Part shown: positions 9,251 through 20,000 of the stretch, one piece after another
How the letters are laid out: the number at the start of each line of letters is the position of its first letter
How positions within the stretch are numbered: position 1 is the first letter of the stretch
Assembly: GCF_000469585.1 (NCBI RefSeq)
Contig: NZ_AWNK01000011.1
Span: 53,977 to 117,976 of the forward strand
Direction of reading: 5' to 3'
DNA length: 64,000 nt
Source: Chrysiogenes arsenatis DSM 11915
GTDB lineage: Bacteria > Chrysiogenota > Chrysiogenetes > Chrysiogenales > Chrysiogenaceae
Made by a program: the position numbers and the translations under genes
Notes under the pieces: generated by a model
What the model was told of the DNA's origin: nothing
The model's database searches: none
The model's input: only the letters and a program-made list of their open reading frames with translations

Positions 9251-10189
9251 ATGAGCATGCAGGATAAAAAAGGGATTCTCCTCGAAAGCGGCACCAACGA
9301 ACTGGAAATCATTGAATTTCAGATCAATAAAACACAGCCAGATGGTTCGATTAAAGTTGGACACTACGGCATTAACGTGGCGAAAGTGCGGGAAATCATT
9401 AAACCGCCACAAACCACCGATTACCCGAATGCCCACCCGTGCATATCTGGGATCTTCAACTTACGCGGCAAGCTCATCCCCTTGCTTGATCTCGCCCAAT
9501 GGCTCGGCATCCCCTCCAACACTCCCGCAGCCGACAAGCGCGTGATTGTCACCGAGTTTAATCAGCTTTTTAATGGCTTTATGGTTGATAACGTCACCCG
9601 TATTTATCGCATGTCGTGGGAAAGCGTCGAAGCGCCATCGCAGTTTATGGAAACCGGCAATGACTGTGTGGTGGCCGTTGTCCGGTTGGAGAATCGCTTG
9701 GTGATGCTACTCGACTTTGAAAAAATCATCGCTGATGTCAACCCTGAAGCGAATAAGTACGATTTTGCCGAAGATACGCATGTCGGCCACGACGCCTCCA
9801 CGATGGAACGGCGCGGACAACACACCGTCATGCTGGTGGACGACTCTTCCTTTATCCGCCGTATGCTAAATGAAACACTCCGTTCCGCTGGCTATCTTAC
9901 CGTTACGGCTCAAAACGGCCTAGAAGCGCTTGAGCTTTTGCAGGACGAAGAAAACGCTTTGGTTGATTTACTCGTTACGGATATTGAAATGCCCGCAATG
10001 GACGGCTTCCATCTCATTAAACGGTTGCGCGAACAAGATAAATTCCGCGCGCTACCGATTATTGTTTTCTCTTCGATTATCAGTCCGGAAAATGCACGGA
10101 AAGCCGACGCAGTTGGTGCGAATGAAGCTATTACAAAACCTGAACTGAGTAAGCTCGTACAACGGGTCGACAGTTACCTCGGAATTTAG
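9251..10189 (+). CDS. cheV: Chemotaxis coupling protein CheV
   Basis: A 312-residue CheW-REC fusion. The CheW domain (about 15-165) couples receptors to CheA. The receiver domain (about 192-312) has the acidic pair Asp197/Asp198, phosphoacceptor Asp244 in VTDIEMP, and Lys296. CheV modulates chemoreceptor arrays by accepting phosphate from CheA. No other chemotaxis gene is nearby. The start has a good GGAGG. glnE begins two bases after its stop. Confidence 0.93.
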   Translation: MSMQDKKGILLESGTNELEIIEFQINKTQPDGSIKVGHYGINVAKVREIIKPPQTTDYPNAHPCISGIFNLRGKLIPLLDLAQWLGIPSNTPAADKRVIVTEFNQLFNGFMVDNVTRIYRMSWESVEAPSQFMETGNDCVVAVVRLENRLVMLLDFEKIIADVNPEANKYDFAEDTHVGHDASTMERRGQHTVMLVDDSSFIRRMLNETLRSAGYLTVTAQNGLEALELLQDEENALVDLLVTDIEMPAMDGFHLIKRLREQDKFRALPIIVFSSIISPENARKADAVGANEAITKPELSKLVQRVDSYLGI

Positions 10190-10191
10190 GT

Positions 10192-13100
10192 ATGGGGCAA
10201 TTTACCGACGAAGCCGCTGCACTGCACAACCTTGGAGTGTTGGCGCAGCGGTGGGGTATCGCCTTAGACGATCCATTCCTCGTCGATTTACGGCACAGAG
10301 CACTCACGTCATACGATGGCGATTTGTTCCTGAATAATCTGGAACGGCTGGTTGCCTCCCATCCTGATCGCTTTGACTCGCCACAGGTTCCTTATTTTCA
10401 CGGTCGTTCGTTTGAAGCGCTCACCGCGCTGCTTTCCTCCAGTATTTTTATCCCAAAACTCATGCAGCGACACCCTGAATATATCGATATTGTTTTGGGT
10501 CGTCCGCGCCCCTATCCACGCCAACACCGCTATGAACAGCGCGATTTCTTGCGACTTGAATCCGAGATGGAAGGGATGGATGAAAGTGACTTCATGCAGC
10601 TCCTCCGTGGCTATCGCAACCAGAAAATGATCGAAATCGCCCTGCGGGAATTGCAAGGTGCTGATTCGCTGGAAGTGCTACTCGGCGATATTTCCATGCT
10701 GGCTGAAATTACGCTAGAACTTGCCTATCGTTACGGCTGGAAAAGTCTGGTTGCACTCTATGGCGAGCCGCACTACCTCGATTACCACGGCAAGAGTTTT
10801 CCCGCGAGTTTTGCCGTGATCGGGCTGGGAAAACTGGGCGGCACAGAACTGAATTACAGTTCCGATGTTGATATCATCTATCTGTACGATTCCTGCTATC
10901 AAGGAACGACCACCGGCGGCAAGCGCAAACCCATCGAAACGCACCAGTTTTTCGTCAACCTTTCCAAACTCATCACCCGTTATTTGGGCAATGTGACCGA
11001 AGACGGCTTTGTGTTCCGCGTTGATCTGCGTCTTCGCCCTGATGGTGACACTGGCGAAATCTGCCTTGGCCTGCAAAGCTACGAAAACTACTACGGTACC
11101 ATCGGGCAAACATGGGAACGGAGTATGTTGATTAAAGCACGCTGCGTTGCGGGGTGCGACCAGCTTGTGACGCAATTTCGCACGATGGTGCGCCCGTTTG
11201 TGTTCCGCAAATACATGGATGAGAGTTCGATTTTAGCTATCCGCGAACTTAAAGAAAAAATCGATACAAAAGTACGCAAAAACCTCCATACCAATGTCAA
11301 ACTCGGGCGCGGTGGTATTCGTGAAATCGAATTTTTCCTCTCCATCATTCAACTCCTGTATGGCGGAAAAGAACCGCGTTTGCGCCATCATTCCACCTTA
11401 CGCTGTCTGGATATTTTTACCGAGTTGCACTACATCGAACGGCACGAAGCCGACGAACTCTGGCAATGCTACGAGTTTTTGCGCCGAGTTGAACACCGCA
11501 TCCAGATGCACGACCAGCGGCAAAGCCATACCTTGCCCGACGATGAGGCATCGCAAGTACGCATCGCACGGCAAATGGGATTTGAAAGGCTCGCCGATTT
11601 TCTTGCCGAGCTGCAACGGATTATGGAGCGAGTGCACCAGCGATTTGCCACGCTTTTCCATTCTGACGACACCAATCACGAAGATACGCCGCTGGCGCAG
11701 GAAATCTTCTCCGGCAATTATTCGCGCGAAGAATTGGTGCCCATGCTGGCCGCTTTCGGTTTCGATAACCCACGTCAGGCTGCCAATAATGTCTATTCCA
11801 TCTTGGAAAGATCACTCAAAATCAACACTGAATCACGCCGCTTGCGCGAAATATCCGGCACACTCCTCGAAAAACTCGTCGCTTCATCAGATGCCGACAT
11901 GGCACTGACCCACTTTGAACGGTTCTATCACGCCGCTGCTGGGCGCGGCGGAGTACTCAAGCTTATTTATGATGTTCCTCAGGCACTTGATATTTTTATG
12001 CCCGTTTTCAGCGGCAGCCCGTATCTTTCCGCCCTCATCAACCGTCACCCGGAAATGGTTGATATTTTGGTGTCGCAACAGGAAAGCAGCCACTTGCCTA
12101 CGCGCCACGAGTTGGAAGAGCGGATTGTCAAGCTCACCAGTCGTGCCGCAAGCGATATGGAACTTTTGCTCGACCAATTACGCTACTTCAAAATCACTGA
12201 ATTTGTCCGTATTGCCTTTATGGAGCTCAGTGGCATTATCGACGTTTCCGCCTCCACTGCGGCACTTAGCCAGTTAGCTGATGTGATTGTCGACCGACTC
12301 TACCATGCACTGTACGCCGAGATGGTCATACGCTACGGCGAACCACGCACCGAAAGCGAAGCCCCATGCCCGTTTGCCATAGTCGGCCTCGGGAAACTCG
12401 GTGGTTGTGAACTTAACTACTCCAGCGATCTTGATTTGATTTTCCTTTACCAAGGGGCGGGACAAACAACTGGTGGAACACATGGCACCCTGCGGAATAA
12501 TGAATTTTTCATCCGGCTTGTACAACGACTCATCAACGGACTCAGCGTCGCTACGACACACGGTGTCTGCTATAAAGTCGACGCCCGCCTACGCCCCAAC
12601 GGCAATTCAGGCTCGCTTGTCACACCACTGGACGGCTTTATCAGTTACCACACTAACGCTCAAGCTATGACGTGGGAAAAGCAAATGTTGTTAAAAGCGC
12701 GGTTTATTTGTGGCGATGCCACACTCTATGCAACGTTTCAAAACTACCGCGATGAACACGTGCTCCTTGGTGCTTTTGGGGCGTCACAGTTCCGCGAAAT
12801 TTACGACATGCGTCTGCGCATTGAACAGGAAAAAGGGAAAACCCGCGAGGGGTTTCACGATTATAAAGCTGGGCGCGGCGGCCTGATAGACATCGAATTC
12901 CTTTGTCAATGTGAACAGTTACACGGAGCGAGAGAAAATCCTTGGTTGCTTGAGATGACTCGTACCTTCGAAATAATTGATGCGCTCGCCGCGCTGCATG
13001 TGTGGGAAAAAGCGGATAGCGATAAAATCCGCGAACACTACCACTTTTTCCGTTCTTTAGAAAACATGCTGAAGATTTTTCAGGAAAACACCAGTTCGGC

Positions 13101-13257
13101 ACTCGCCATGAACGGCGCAGCACATCACGCGCTCGCCGCCAGGATGGGATTTGGTAATAACGGTGGAGAGCGCTTTTTGAAGCACTACCGCACCGTTACT
13201 ACCGAGACACGTGAGTTCTTTGAAAAGTATTTTGTGAAACTGATGGGAACATCGTAG
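10192..13257 (+). CDS. glnE: Glutamine synthetase adenylyltransferase / adenylyl-removing enzyme
   Basis: A 1021-residue bifunctional regulator of glutamine synthetase. Two nucleotidyltransferase domains carry near-identical cores: GLGKLGGTELNYSSDVD near residue 211 (deadenylylating half) and GLGKLGGCELNYSSDLD near 732 (adenylylating half). Each is followed by its helical domain; the length fits a full GlnE. It responds to PII and glutamine in characterised bacteria. The gene starts two bases after cheV, with only a weak ribosome site, so translational coupling is likely. Confidence 0.97.
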   Translation: MGQFTDEAAALHNLGVLAQRWGIALDDPFLVDLRHRALTSYDGDLFLNNLERLVASHPDRFDSPQVPYFHGRSFEALTALLSSSIFIPKLMQRHPEYIDIVLGRPRPYPRQHRYEQRDFLRLESEMEGMDESDFMQLLRGYRNQKMIEIALRELQGADSLEVLLGDISMLAEITLELAYRYGWKSLVALYGEPHYLDYHGKSFPASFAVIGLGKLGGTELNYSSDVDIIYLYDSCYQGTTTGGKRKPIETHQFFVNLSKLITRYLGNVTEDGFVFRVDLRLRPDGDTGEICLGLQSYENYYGTIGQTWERSMLIKARCVAGCDQLVTQFRTMVRPFVFRKYMDESSILAIRELKEKIDTKVRKNLHTNVKLGRGGIREIEFFLSIIQLLYGGKEPRLRHHSTLRCLDIFTELHYIERHEADELWQCYEFLRRVEHRIQMHDQRQSHTLPDDEASQVRIARQMGFERLADFLAELQRIMERVHQRFATLFHSDDTNHEDTPLAQEIFSGNYSREELVPMLAAFGFDNPRQAANNVYSILERSLKINTESRRLREISGTLLEKLVASSDADMALTHFERFYHAAAGRGGVLKLIYDVPQALDIFMPVFSGSPYLSALINRHPEMVDILVSQQESSHLPTRHELEERIVKLTSRAASDMELLLDQLRYFKITEFVRIAFMELSGIIDVSASTAALSQLADVIVDRLYHALYAEMVIRYGEPRTESEAPCPFAIVGLGKLGGCELNYSSDLDLIFLYQGAGQTTGGTHGTLRNNEFFIRLVQRLINGLSVATTHGVCYKVDARLRPNGNSGSLVTPLDGFISYHTNAQAMTWEKQMLLKARFICGDATLYATFQNYRDEHVLLGAFGASQFREIYDMRLRIEQEKGKTREGFHDYKAGRGGLIDIEFLCQCEQLHGARENPWLLEMTRTFEIIDALAALHVWEKADSDKIREHYHFFRSLENMLKIFQENTSSALAMNGAAHHALAARMGFGNNGGERFLKHYRTVTTETREFFEKYFVKLMGTS

Positions 13258-13305
13258 AATACGAGCTAGCTAAAGATAAAGTGGTTTCCTAAGGGGTCTA
13301 TTGCG

Positions 13306-14409
13306 ATGCTCTCAACATTGGTAATGTTTTTTTCGGTCTCCATTGTTTTTTCATTTTTGTGTTCCTTGTGGGAGGCCGTCTTGTTAAGCATTTCGCCTTC
13401 CTATATGCAGGTAAAGTTGAATGAAGAGGGGAAAGTTGGCTCTATCTTAAAGGGATTCAAAGAGAATATTGATCGCCCTTTGGCGGCTATTTTGACGGTC
13501 AACACCATCGCGCATACGGCCGGAGCCATTGGTGTCGGTCAAGAAGCCACCAAAATATGGGCAGATAGCAGCCCCATCGTGACCGGCCTCGTGGTGCCAG
13601 CAGTTATGACAGCGGCAATCCTTATTCTTTCGGAAATTATCCCCAAGACAATTGGCGCCAACAACTGGAGGCTGTTGGCACCATTTACGGTACGCAGTCT
13701 AGATATTGTTATTAAAATTACTTTTCCTATTATCTGGGCTTGCCAACTGATCACACGAGTGTTTAATTCAAGCAAGGAAAAGAACGTGTTCAGCCGGACT
13801 GATTTTTTAGCAATGATCCAGATTGGTTCCAAAGAAGGTTCTTTGGACGAAGCGGAGAGCAAATTTATCCATAACCTTCTGCATTTCAGAAATTATAAAG
13901 TCAAAGATGTTATGACACCACGTACCGTAACCGTATCCGCTCCGCAAGACATGACAGCGCGAGCGTTTTATGACAGGCAAGACGAGCTTGTTTTCTCGCG
14001 CATTCCACTGAAGGAGAATCATGACCAAGAGACAATTGTGGGCTATATACTGAAAGACGAAGTGCTTGAGCACTTAATTGATGAACACACAGATAAAGAG
14101 TTACGCCATTTTAAACGGGACATCATCTCAGTTCCAGAAAATTACAGTATTTTTCAGCTCTTTAATGATTTCATCCACCAGCGCGAACACATTGCGCTGG
14201 TGATTGATGACTTTGGTGGAATGTCCGGCCTTGTGACCATGGAGGATGTTGTTGAAACTCTACTCGGTGCAGAGATTGTGGATGAAACCGATAAGATCGT
14301 CGATTTGCAGGATATGGCAAAAAAGCAATGGAAAAGCCGCTATAAAAAAATGACCGCCCAGCAGAATAAGGAAAAAGGAACTCCAGTGCCTCCTTCGGTT
14401 TCCGTGTAA
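13306..14409 (+). CDS. CNNM-family membrane protein with CBS pair
   Basis: A 367-residue protein. The N-terminal DUF21/CNNM transmembrane domain (about 1-165) has four hydrophobic segments and the family motif SEIIPKTIGA near 110-120. A CBS domain pair follows (about 195-315, starting at VKDVMTPRTV). Family members are Mg2+/Co2+ transporters or efflux proteins (the CorB/MpfA type). It stops soon after the CBS pair with a charged tail and lacks the C-terminal CorC_HlyC domain of longer relatives. AAGGGG precedes the ATG. It ends convergent with an alpha/beta hydrolase gene 44 bases away. Confidence 0.88.
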   Translation: MLSTLVMFFSVSIVFSFLCSLWEAVLLSISPSYMQVKLNEEGKVGSILKGFKENIDRPLAAILTVNTIAHTAGAIGVGQEATKIWADSSPIVTGLVVPAVMTAAILILSEIIPKTIGANNWRLLAPFTVRSLDIVIKITFPIIWACQLITRVFNSSKEKNVFSRTDFLAMIQIGSKEGSLDEAESKFIHNLLHFRNYKVKDVMTPRTVTVSAPQDMTARAFYDRQDELVFSRIPLKENHDQETIVGYILKDEVLEHLIDEHTDKELRHFKRDIISVPENYSIFQLFNDFIHQREHIALVIDDFGGMSGLVTMEDVVETLLGAEIVDETDKIVDLQDMAKKQWKSRYKKMTAQQNKEKGTPVPPSVSV

Positions 14410-14453
14410 AACGCAACCAAAGGAGAACACGGAAGCAACCAAACCTCGTGTAC

Positions 14454-15233
14454 TTACAAAAAATCTAATAACGCACGGTTAAAGCTTGCTGAATCTTCCA
14501 TATTGCAAATATGCCCAGTGGCCGGAATCGTAACGAGTTTGGCGCCGGGGATTTGTTTGGCCATATCCTCAGATGCGGATGGTGGAATGGCGTTATCTTC
14601 CGCACCACAAATCACCAAGGTTGGCACCGTAATCGTTGGGAGCAACGCACGACGATCAGGGCGGTCACGCATCGCCAAAAGGTTTTGCACCGTTCCCGAC
14701 ACACTCGCCCGCATCATGATGTCGTGATATAAGTGTTTCTCTAAATACTTATCTGTCTCTGACCCTAAAAGCTTGCGAATAAAAACATCCGCCGCCGCTT
14801 TCACGCCATTATGTCCCACTTGGTCAGCCAACTTTGTGCGCGATTCCTGTGCTTCTTCGCTGTCAGCTTCGGCGCGAGTAACAATCAACATCAGTTTTTC
14901 AAATAATTCCGGGCGCTGCGCATACAGCGCAAGCGTTACATACCCACCCATAGACATGCCACCAATGGCAGCTTTTTTGATCTGAAGATGGTCAAGCAAC
15001 TCGCCAATCACCATGGCAAGCGAGTCTATCGAGCCAACTTCACTCGTAATATCAGAACGCCCAAACCCCGGCAAATCAACCGTTATGACAGAAAATCCAG
15101 CCTGCACCAGCGGGTCGATTTGTGGTCGCCACATAGCACTCGAAAGGGGAAAACCGTGAATTAACAACACCGAACGCGTACCCGTGCCGTGTAACTCGTA
15201 ATACATTTTGCCGTGTCCGTTGACGAAAAACAT
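14454..15233 (-). CDS. Alpha/beta-fold hydrolase
   Basis: A 259-residue hydrolase with the classical triad: Ser94 in GMSMGG, Asp213 in GAEDNAIP, and His241 in GHICN. The oxyanion motif HGFP lies near residues 26-29. It resembles 3-oxoadipate enol-lactonase-like and other small-ester hydrolases; the substrate cannot be named. The ATG at 15233 with GGAGG seven bases upstream is preferred over a TTG at 15248. It stands alone, convergent with the CNNM gene and divergent from the LuxR-kinase fusion. Because such enzymes can also act on acyl-homoserine lactones, the LuxR-type neighbour is worth noting, but the link is speculative. Confidence 0.85.
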   Translation of the reverse strand: MFFVNGHGKMYYELHGTGTRSVLLIHGFPLSSAMWRPQIDPLVQAGFSVITVDLPGFGRSDITSEVGSIDSLAMVIGELLDHLQIKKAAIGGMSMGGYVTLALYAQRPELFEKLMLIVTRAEADSEEAQESRTKLADQVGHNGVKAAADVFIRKLLGSETDKYLEKHLYHDIMMRASVSGTVQNLLAMRDRPDRRALLPTITVPTLVICGAEDNAIPPSASEDMAKQIPGAKLVTIPATGHICNMEDSASFNRALLDFL

Positions 15234-15396
15234 GGCTTTCACCTCCAAAAAATAGTGTGACCTATGAAAACAATACCATATTTTACTGGCAAATGAAGAG
15301 AATTCGGGCGGGTTTATTACTCCTCATACCACAATTCGATTCAAGGGAATGTCAGCAACATCACACCGAAATATCATCTTGTTAAAATATTCTCCT

Positions 15397-15443
15397 TTTA
15401 CTGTAGTTTCCTTCAGTTACATTACCGCTTCTTTCACAGTAAA
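15397..15443. promoter_or_regulatory. Inverted repeat upstream of the LuxR-kinase gene
   Basis: Perfect 8-base arms TTTACTGT (15397-15404) and ACAGTAAA (15436-15443) are separated by 31 bases. The right arm also begins a small palindrome, GTAAATTTTTAC (15439-15450). It lies 48 bases before the start codon in a 257-base gap and could be an operator or an RNA hairpin. Role is inferred. Confidence 0.35.
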
Positions 15444-15490
15444 TTTTTACCGTGCTTGCGAGCATAGGTTTGCATCCTCCGGAGGAAACC

Positions 15491-17065
15491 ATGGATTTCG
15501 AAAAATTTCTCGAGAAGATCACGCAGGCTAAAACACCCCGACAAGCACTCTCCGAAGCACAACAATACCTTTCCACTTGGGGCGTTGTCGGTATTGCCTA
15601 TGCTGGTCGCCACATTCCACAGCCATTCCTTTACAGTGGGCGCGAACTTACCCGCTGGTCAGAGCGCTACTTAGATCAAGATTATATCAGCATTGACCCT
15701 GTAGTCATTGCTACCCGCCACTCTTTACTCCCTATCGAATGGTGTGCTTTTAAACCGCTGGACTGGTTTAATGATGCCCAACGCACACTCTTTGCGGAAG
15801 CCGCAGCTCACGGTCAAGAGAATGGTCTGCTCATACCATTCCGTGAAGAAGCTGGCGGCGTGGCCGTCGTAGCGTATTTTTTTGGCACCAACCCACCCGT
15901 CACCGACAGTGAGCGTAAGGCACTGTTGATAATGACGGCGTTATACCTTCATGAACGGGTAAAGGTTTCCCCCCTTGCTTCAACCATTGCAACCGCACAA
16001 CATTCGTTAAGTCTTCGGGAAATGGAGTGTTTTGCGGGCGTTCAGGCAGGGCAGACGTATGCCCAAATAGGAAAAAAACTCGGCATTACTGAGCGAACCG
16101 TCACCTTCCATCTGCATAATGGTCGCGACAAACTGGGAGCGAGCACGGTTACTCATGCGATAACAATGGCGCTCCAACAAGGCTTACTGAGCAACAATGC
16201 TTCTCATAATTCATCAGAAAAGCCGCTACGAAGTGATGAAACAATTTTTCCATCCAAAAACAGTACTCTCTCCCCTACAGATCTCGCAATGACACAATGG
16301 AAAGTCTCGCAAATGAGCGAGATGATTTCTGCCATCGCTCACCATTGGCGCCAACCACTCACCGTGATCTCACTTTCCATTCAGAATATTCTCGAAGAGT
16401 ACAAAGCAAATGAATTAACCGCCGCAAGCCTTGAAGAGATCTCAGCCATCGCTTTGGCGTCGGTGGGGAAAATGTCGCAAACTATTTTTGATCTTACTGC
16501 CCACAGTTACTTGCGTAGTGGACTTCACTCGACATGCGCCTTGCGGGAAACGATGGAAACCGTTTGTTTTCTGTATCCAGAACTTGAAGCGTTACAAATC
16601 GAAGTCACCGGATATTTTTTAAAGCAGCGTCCCAAACCCGTTCATTTGTGGCGAGCAGGCAACCGACGGCTCATGGTGAACTTACCTATGGCGGGTCTGC
16701 GTCAAGTCATCTTCAATCTTATTGCGAATGCGAGGGATGCGATTATCGCAAAGCGGCGTGTCACGGCTCACAATTTTGCGGGAGCAATACGAATCAAAAT
16801 CAAAGTTATCAATGACTTCGTGGCCATTAGCGTGGAAGACAACGGTGGTGGCATTCAACATGGGGCATTGAAACGTATTTTTGAGCCATTTTTTACTACC
16901 AAAGAACGGTGTGTCGGGACGGGAATTATTTCGGGCTCAGGGTTGGGCTTGTACCAAGCAAAGCTCATAGTAGAAGCACAAGCTGGGGGGACCATTTACG
17001 CTAAAAACGGAACCAATGGGGCAGTGATCACCATAGCACTCCCCATAGCAGAGAATAGGCAATAA
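15491..17065 (+). CDS. LuxR-type regulator fused to a histidine kinase
   Basis: A 524-residue protein with three parts. Residues 1-160 resemble an autoinducer-binding domain: Trp56, Tyr60, Asp69 (in DPV) and Trp84 occur in the spacing seen in LuxR/TraR proteins. Residues 171-233 form a LuxR-type helix-turn-helix (SLREMECFAGVQAG, ITERTVTFHLHN, DKLGAS). After a linker, residues 270-524 are a histidine kinase: H-box AHHWRQPL with His284 as likely phosphosite, N-box near 409-413, G1 DNGGGI 450-455, and G2 GSGLGLY 482-488. The ATG at 15491 follows TCCGGAGGAAACC, a strong site. No LuxI synthase or response regulator is adjacent. The giant exported protein begins 34 bases later, so it may be its target or co-transcribed partner. 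Confidence 0.88.
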   Translation: MDFEKFLEKITQAKTPRQALSEAQQYLSTWGVVGIAYAGRHIPQPFLYSGRELTRWSERYLDQDYISIDPVVIATRHSLLPIEWCAFKPLDWFNDAQRTLFAEAAAHGQENGLLIPFREEAGGVAVVAYFFGTNPPVTDSERKALLIMTALYLHERVKVSPLASTIATAQHSLSLREMECFAGVQAGQTYAQIGKKLGITERTVTFHLHNGRDKLGASTVTHAITMALQQGLLSNNASHNSSEKPLRSDETIFPSKNSTLSPTDLAMTQWKVSQMSEMISAIAHHWRQPLTVISLSIQNILEEYKANELTAASLEEISAIALASVGKMSQTIFDLTAHSYLRSGLHSTCALRETMETVCFLYPELEALQIEVTGYFLKQRPKPVHLWRAGNRRLMVNLPMAGLRQVIFNLIANARDAIIAKRRVTAHNFAGAIRIKIKVINDFVAISVEDNGGGIQHGALKRIFEPFFTTKERCVGTGIISGSGLGLYQAKLIVEAQAGGTIYAKNGTNGAVITIALPIAENRQ

Positions 17066-17099
17066 ACAGAGTCAAAAAGTCACAGGGGGAGGTTAGGTT

Positions 17100-20000
17100 A
17101 TGTGCATTTTGGGGAAGTTTAAAAAAATATTCGCTTTATCGCAGTCCATTGCGATGGTCTGCCTGATGGGACTATCTGCCTATGCGTGGGCAAACGACCA
17201 GCGTCGGGAAGTGGCCTTCATCGACGCTGGTATTGCCGATTATCAGACGCTGATGGAAGCAATACCGCCTACCACCGTGGTTTATCTACTGGACCCATCG
17301 CGCGATGGTGTGCAACAGATGGCAGACATTTTAGCGGAGCAAAATGCTTTGGACGCCATTCACATCCTGTCGCACGGCAGTGCTGGCGAAAAACAGATCG
17401 GCACGGCACGGCTCAATACGCACACACTTGAATATTATCACCATGATCTCAAACAGATCGGCCAGAGCCTGCAACCTGGTGGGGATATCTTGCTCTATGG
17501 ATGTGAGGTGGCAAGCGGGGAAAGCGGAAGAAAATTTATTGATTTACTCTCAAAGCTTACAAAGGCCAATATTGCGGCCTCTACCAATAAAACTGGAGCA
17601 AGCGCCAAACATGGAGATTGGATGTTGGAAGCAGGCTCTAAAAACAGCTTAGCTCTGCAATTTGATCATTATCCACATACATTGCAAATACCATCAGATG
17701 GCCTCTACACGTTCGCTAATGCCAATCAGAATCCTGATGGTACTGTTTCAACCGCAGATGATTTTTTTATTGTTGATAGATTGGATGGCAGTGGTGCGAG
17801 CAAAGCTACCCAAGCTGACGAATTTGGCGCCTATATTGAGGATGAAACGGAGTCGACTACAACGTATACCTCGTATTTAGAAGTCAGAGTTGCGCTGACT
17901 GGAAGTTTCTACCTAACGAATGCAACTATAGGCGAGTATAACCAAGATGGTACTTCTCCGCACAATAACTTCACAAGTGTATACCTCGCTGGTTATGCCA
18001 ATGGTGTAAGAGTATGTGAAACTACACCAATCAGCAGCATTGGAGCTTACGAAACAGCATATACCATCGACTACTCTCCTTGCTTTAATACACTCATGGA
18101 CAGCTTTAGAGCGTATTACACGATGAGTGTAGGTGACCGGCAGGACAATTTTAATCTTATTGATTTTACATTATCCGGCGCTTCGACAAATTCCGTGAGT
18201 GACACCACTCCCCCTACCTTCGCCATTGCCCCCGCCGCTTCCAACATCACCGCAATCAGCTTTGATCTTTCCGCCAGCCTTGATGAGGCTGGTAGCATCT
18301 ACTATGTTGCTCTTGCCGACGGTGCTGCAGTACCAAGTTCGGCTGATGTAAAGGCTGCTACGGCTGCTGGCGGCGGTTCTGCACTGGCGTCTGGGAATGC
18401 GGCAGCTACATCCGACCCATACAGCCACACGTTCAACGTTTCCGGCCTCCTTGCGAGTACAACGTATGATGTTTATGTTGTTGCAGAGGATGATGAAAAT
18501 ACACCAAACCTGATGGCATCGCCAATTTTGGTCAAAGTGACTACTACGGCTCCTCCCGCACCAACATTTGTTGCACTGGACGGCGACACCATGGAATGGG
18601 CCGGCAATACTGAGACTGTTTCCCTCGCAACGTCCGTCACGACTTCGGACACGTTTCGCAATGCGCTGAACGGTGGCAGTGGCGACTATGAAGGGGTGAC
18701 GCTCCGCGTCCAGCGCATACAGAATGGTGCGCCGGATCCAACCATTCACGACATATTTGGTATAGAGCACTCCGGTACGAGTTTCGCTCTCGTTGGCAAT
18801 GCCATCCAGGTTAACGGAACCGGGCAGACGTTTGCGACATTCACCAACAATGGCGGCGTATTGGCAATCACCTTTAGCACTATCGGCACTATTCCTACGA
18901 CCGCGAGAGTGCAGGAAGTGCTCCGCAGTATTACCTACCGCAACGATAGGCCTTACGGTGATGCCACACTCCGTTTCGCGTTTGAGGCGGGTGGCGATAG
19001 CAGTCATGCCGATGTCACCGTGCTGAGTTCAACCATTTATGTTGACCGGGAAGCATTTGACGACGACGGCGATGCCGCCGACGGCTTTAACCTTGCCGAA
19101 GCACTCGCCATCGCTCAGGACGGCGATACCATTCTTCTGCTGGACGGCACGTATCGTGGTCAGTTCCTAGCGACTACCGCGGTTACAATCAACGCAGCTC
19201 TCGGTGACAACGGGGTGGTAACGCTGGAAGCACCAGACTCTTCCGATCTGGTCTATTCACCTCAGGATATGCTGACCAATAATGGGCGGCATCGCTATCC
19301 TATCCTCGATCTCAGAACGGCGGTGCCGGGACAAGGAGTAGTGAGCGTCAGCAATATCGTAGTTGATGGGCGCTATCACGCCATTGACGATGAACATAAC
19401 GCCAACGAAGACCTGATTGGAATCGGCATCTTTGACACGCGAGCGACTCTTGATAGTGTTGAAGTGCGCAACATCGCGGCGCTCCGCAACGATACCGGAG
19501 AACTGTCTGGATTCAGCGAGAACTTTGGCATAGCTGTTGAAGGGAGCGACACGCTAGAAGAGCGGATCACCGTTACCATTCGAAACTCTACCTTCAGCTC
19601 CATCCAGAAAACTGCCCTTATTGCTTGGGGGCCGAAACTCCATATGGTCATTGAGGACAACACCTTCACCGGTGATGGGGTATACGGGCGCTCTGGCCAG
19701 AACGGGATGCAGATTGGTTCCAGTGGCCTGCGAACAGGAACGACAGCAGAAATTAGACGCAACACGCTACGCGAATATGATTTTGACCACGAGTCATATT
19801 CAGGAACAGGCATTTTGCTGCGCATGACAGATACCGTGGAGGTGTCTGATAACACCGTTACCGTCACTGGCCGTACTGCTGCCGCGAACAGAGGGATCGG
19901 CGTCGACATTATGGAAGTATCCGCACCCGTCACGGTTCGTGGCAACACGTTTGAAAACCTCGCGTTAGGTGTCCTGATTGAATCGCCGTACGGTACGCTG

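Noticed and set aside
18171-19007. Long open frame (278 codons) on the minus strand inside the giant gene, plus others at 19376-19948 and 23892-24686
   Set aside because: They lie antisense to a clearly coding frame with repeats and domains, have no ribosome site or recognisable domain, and reflect the codon composition of the plus strand.
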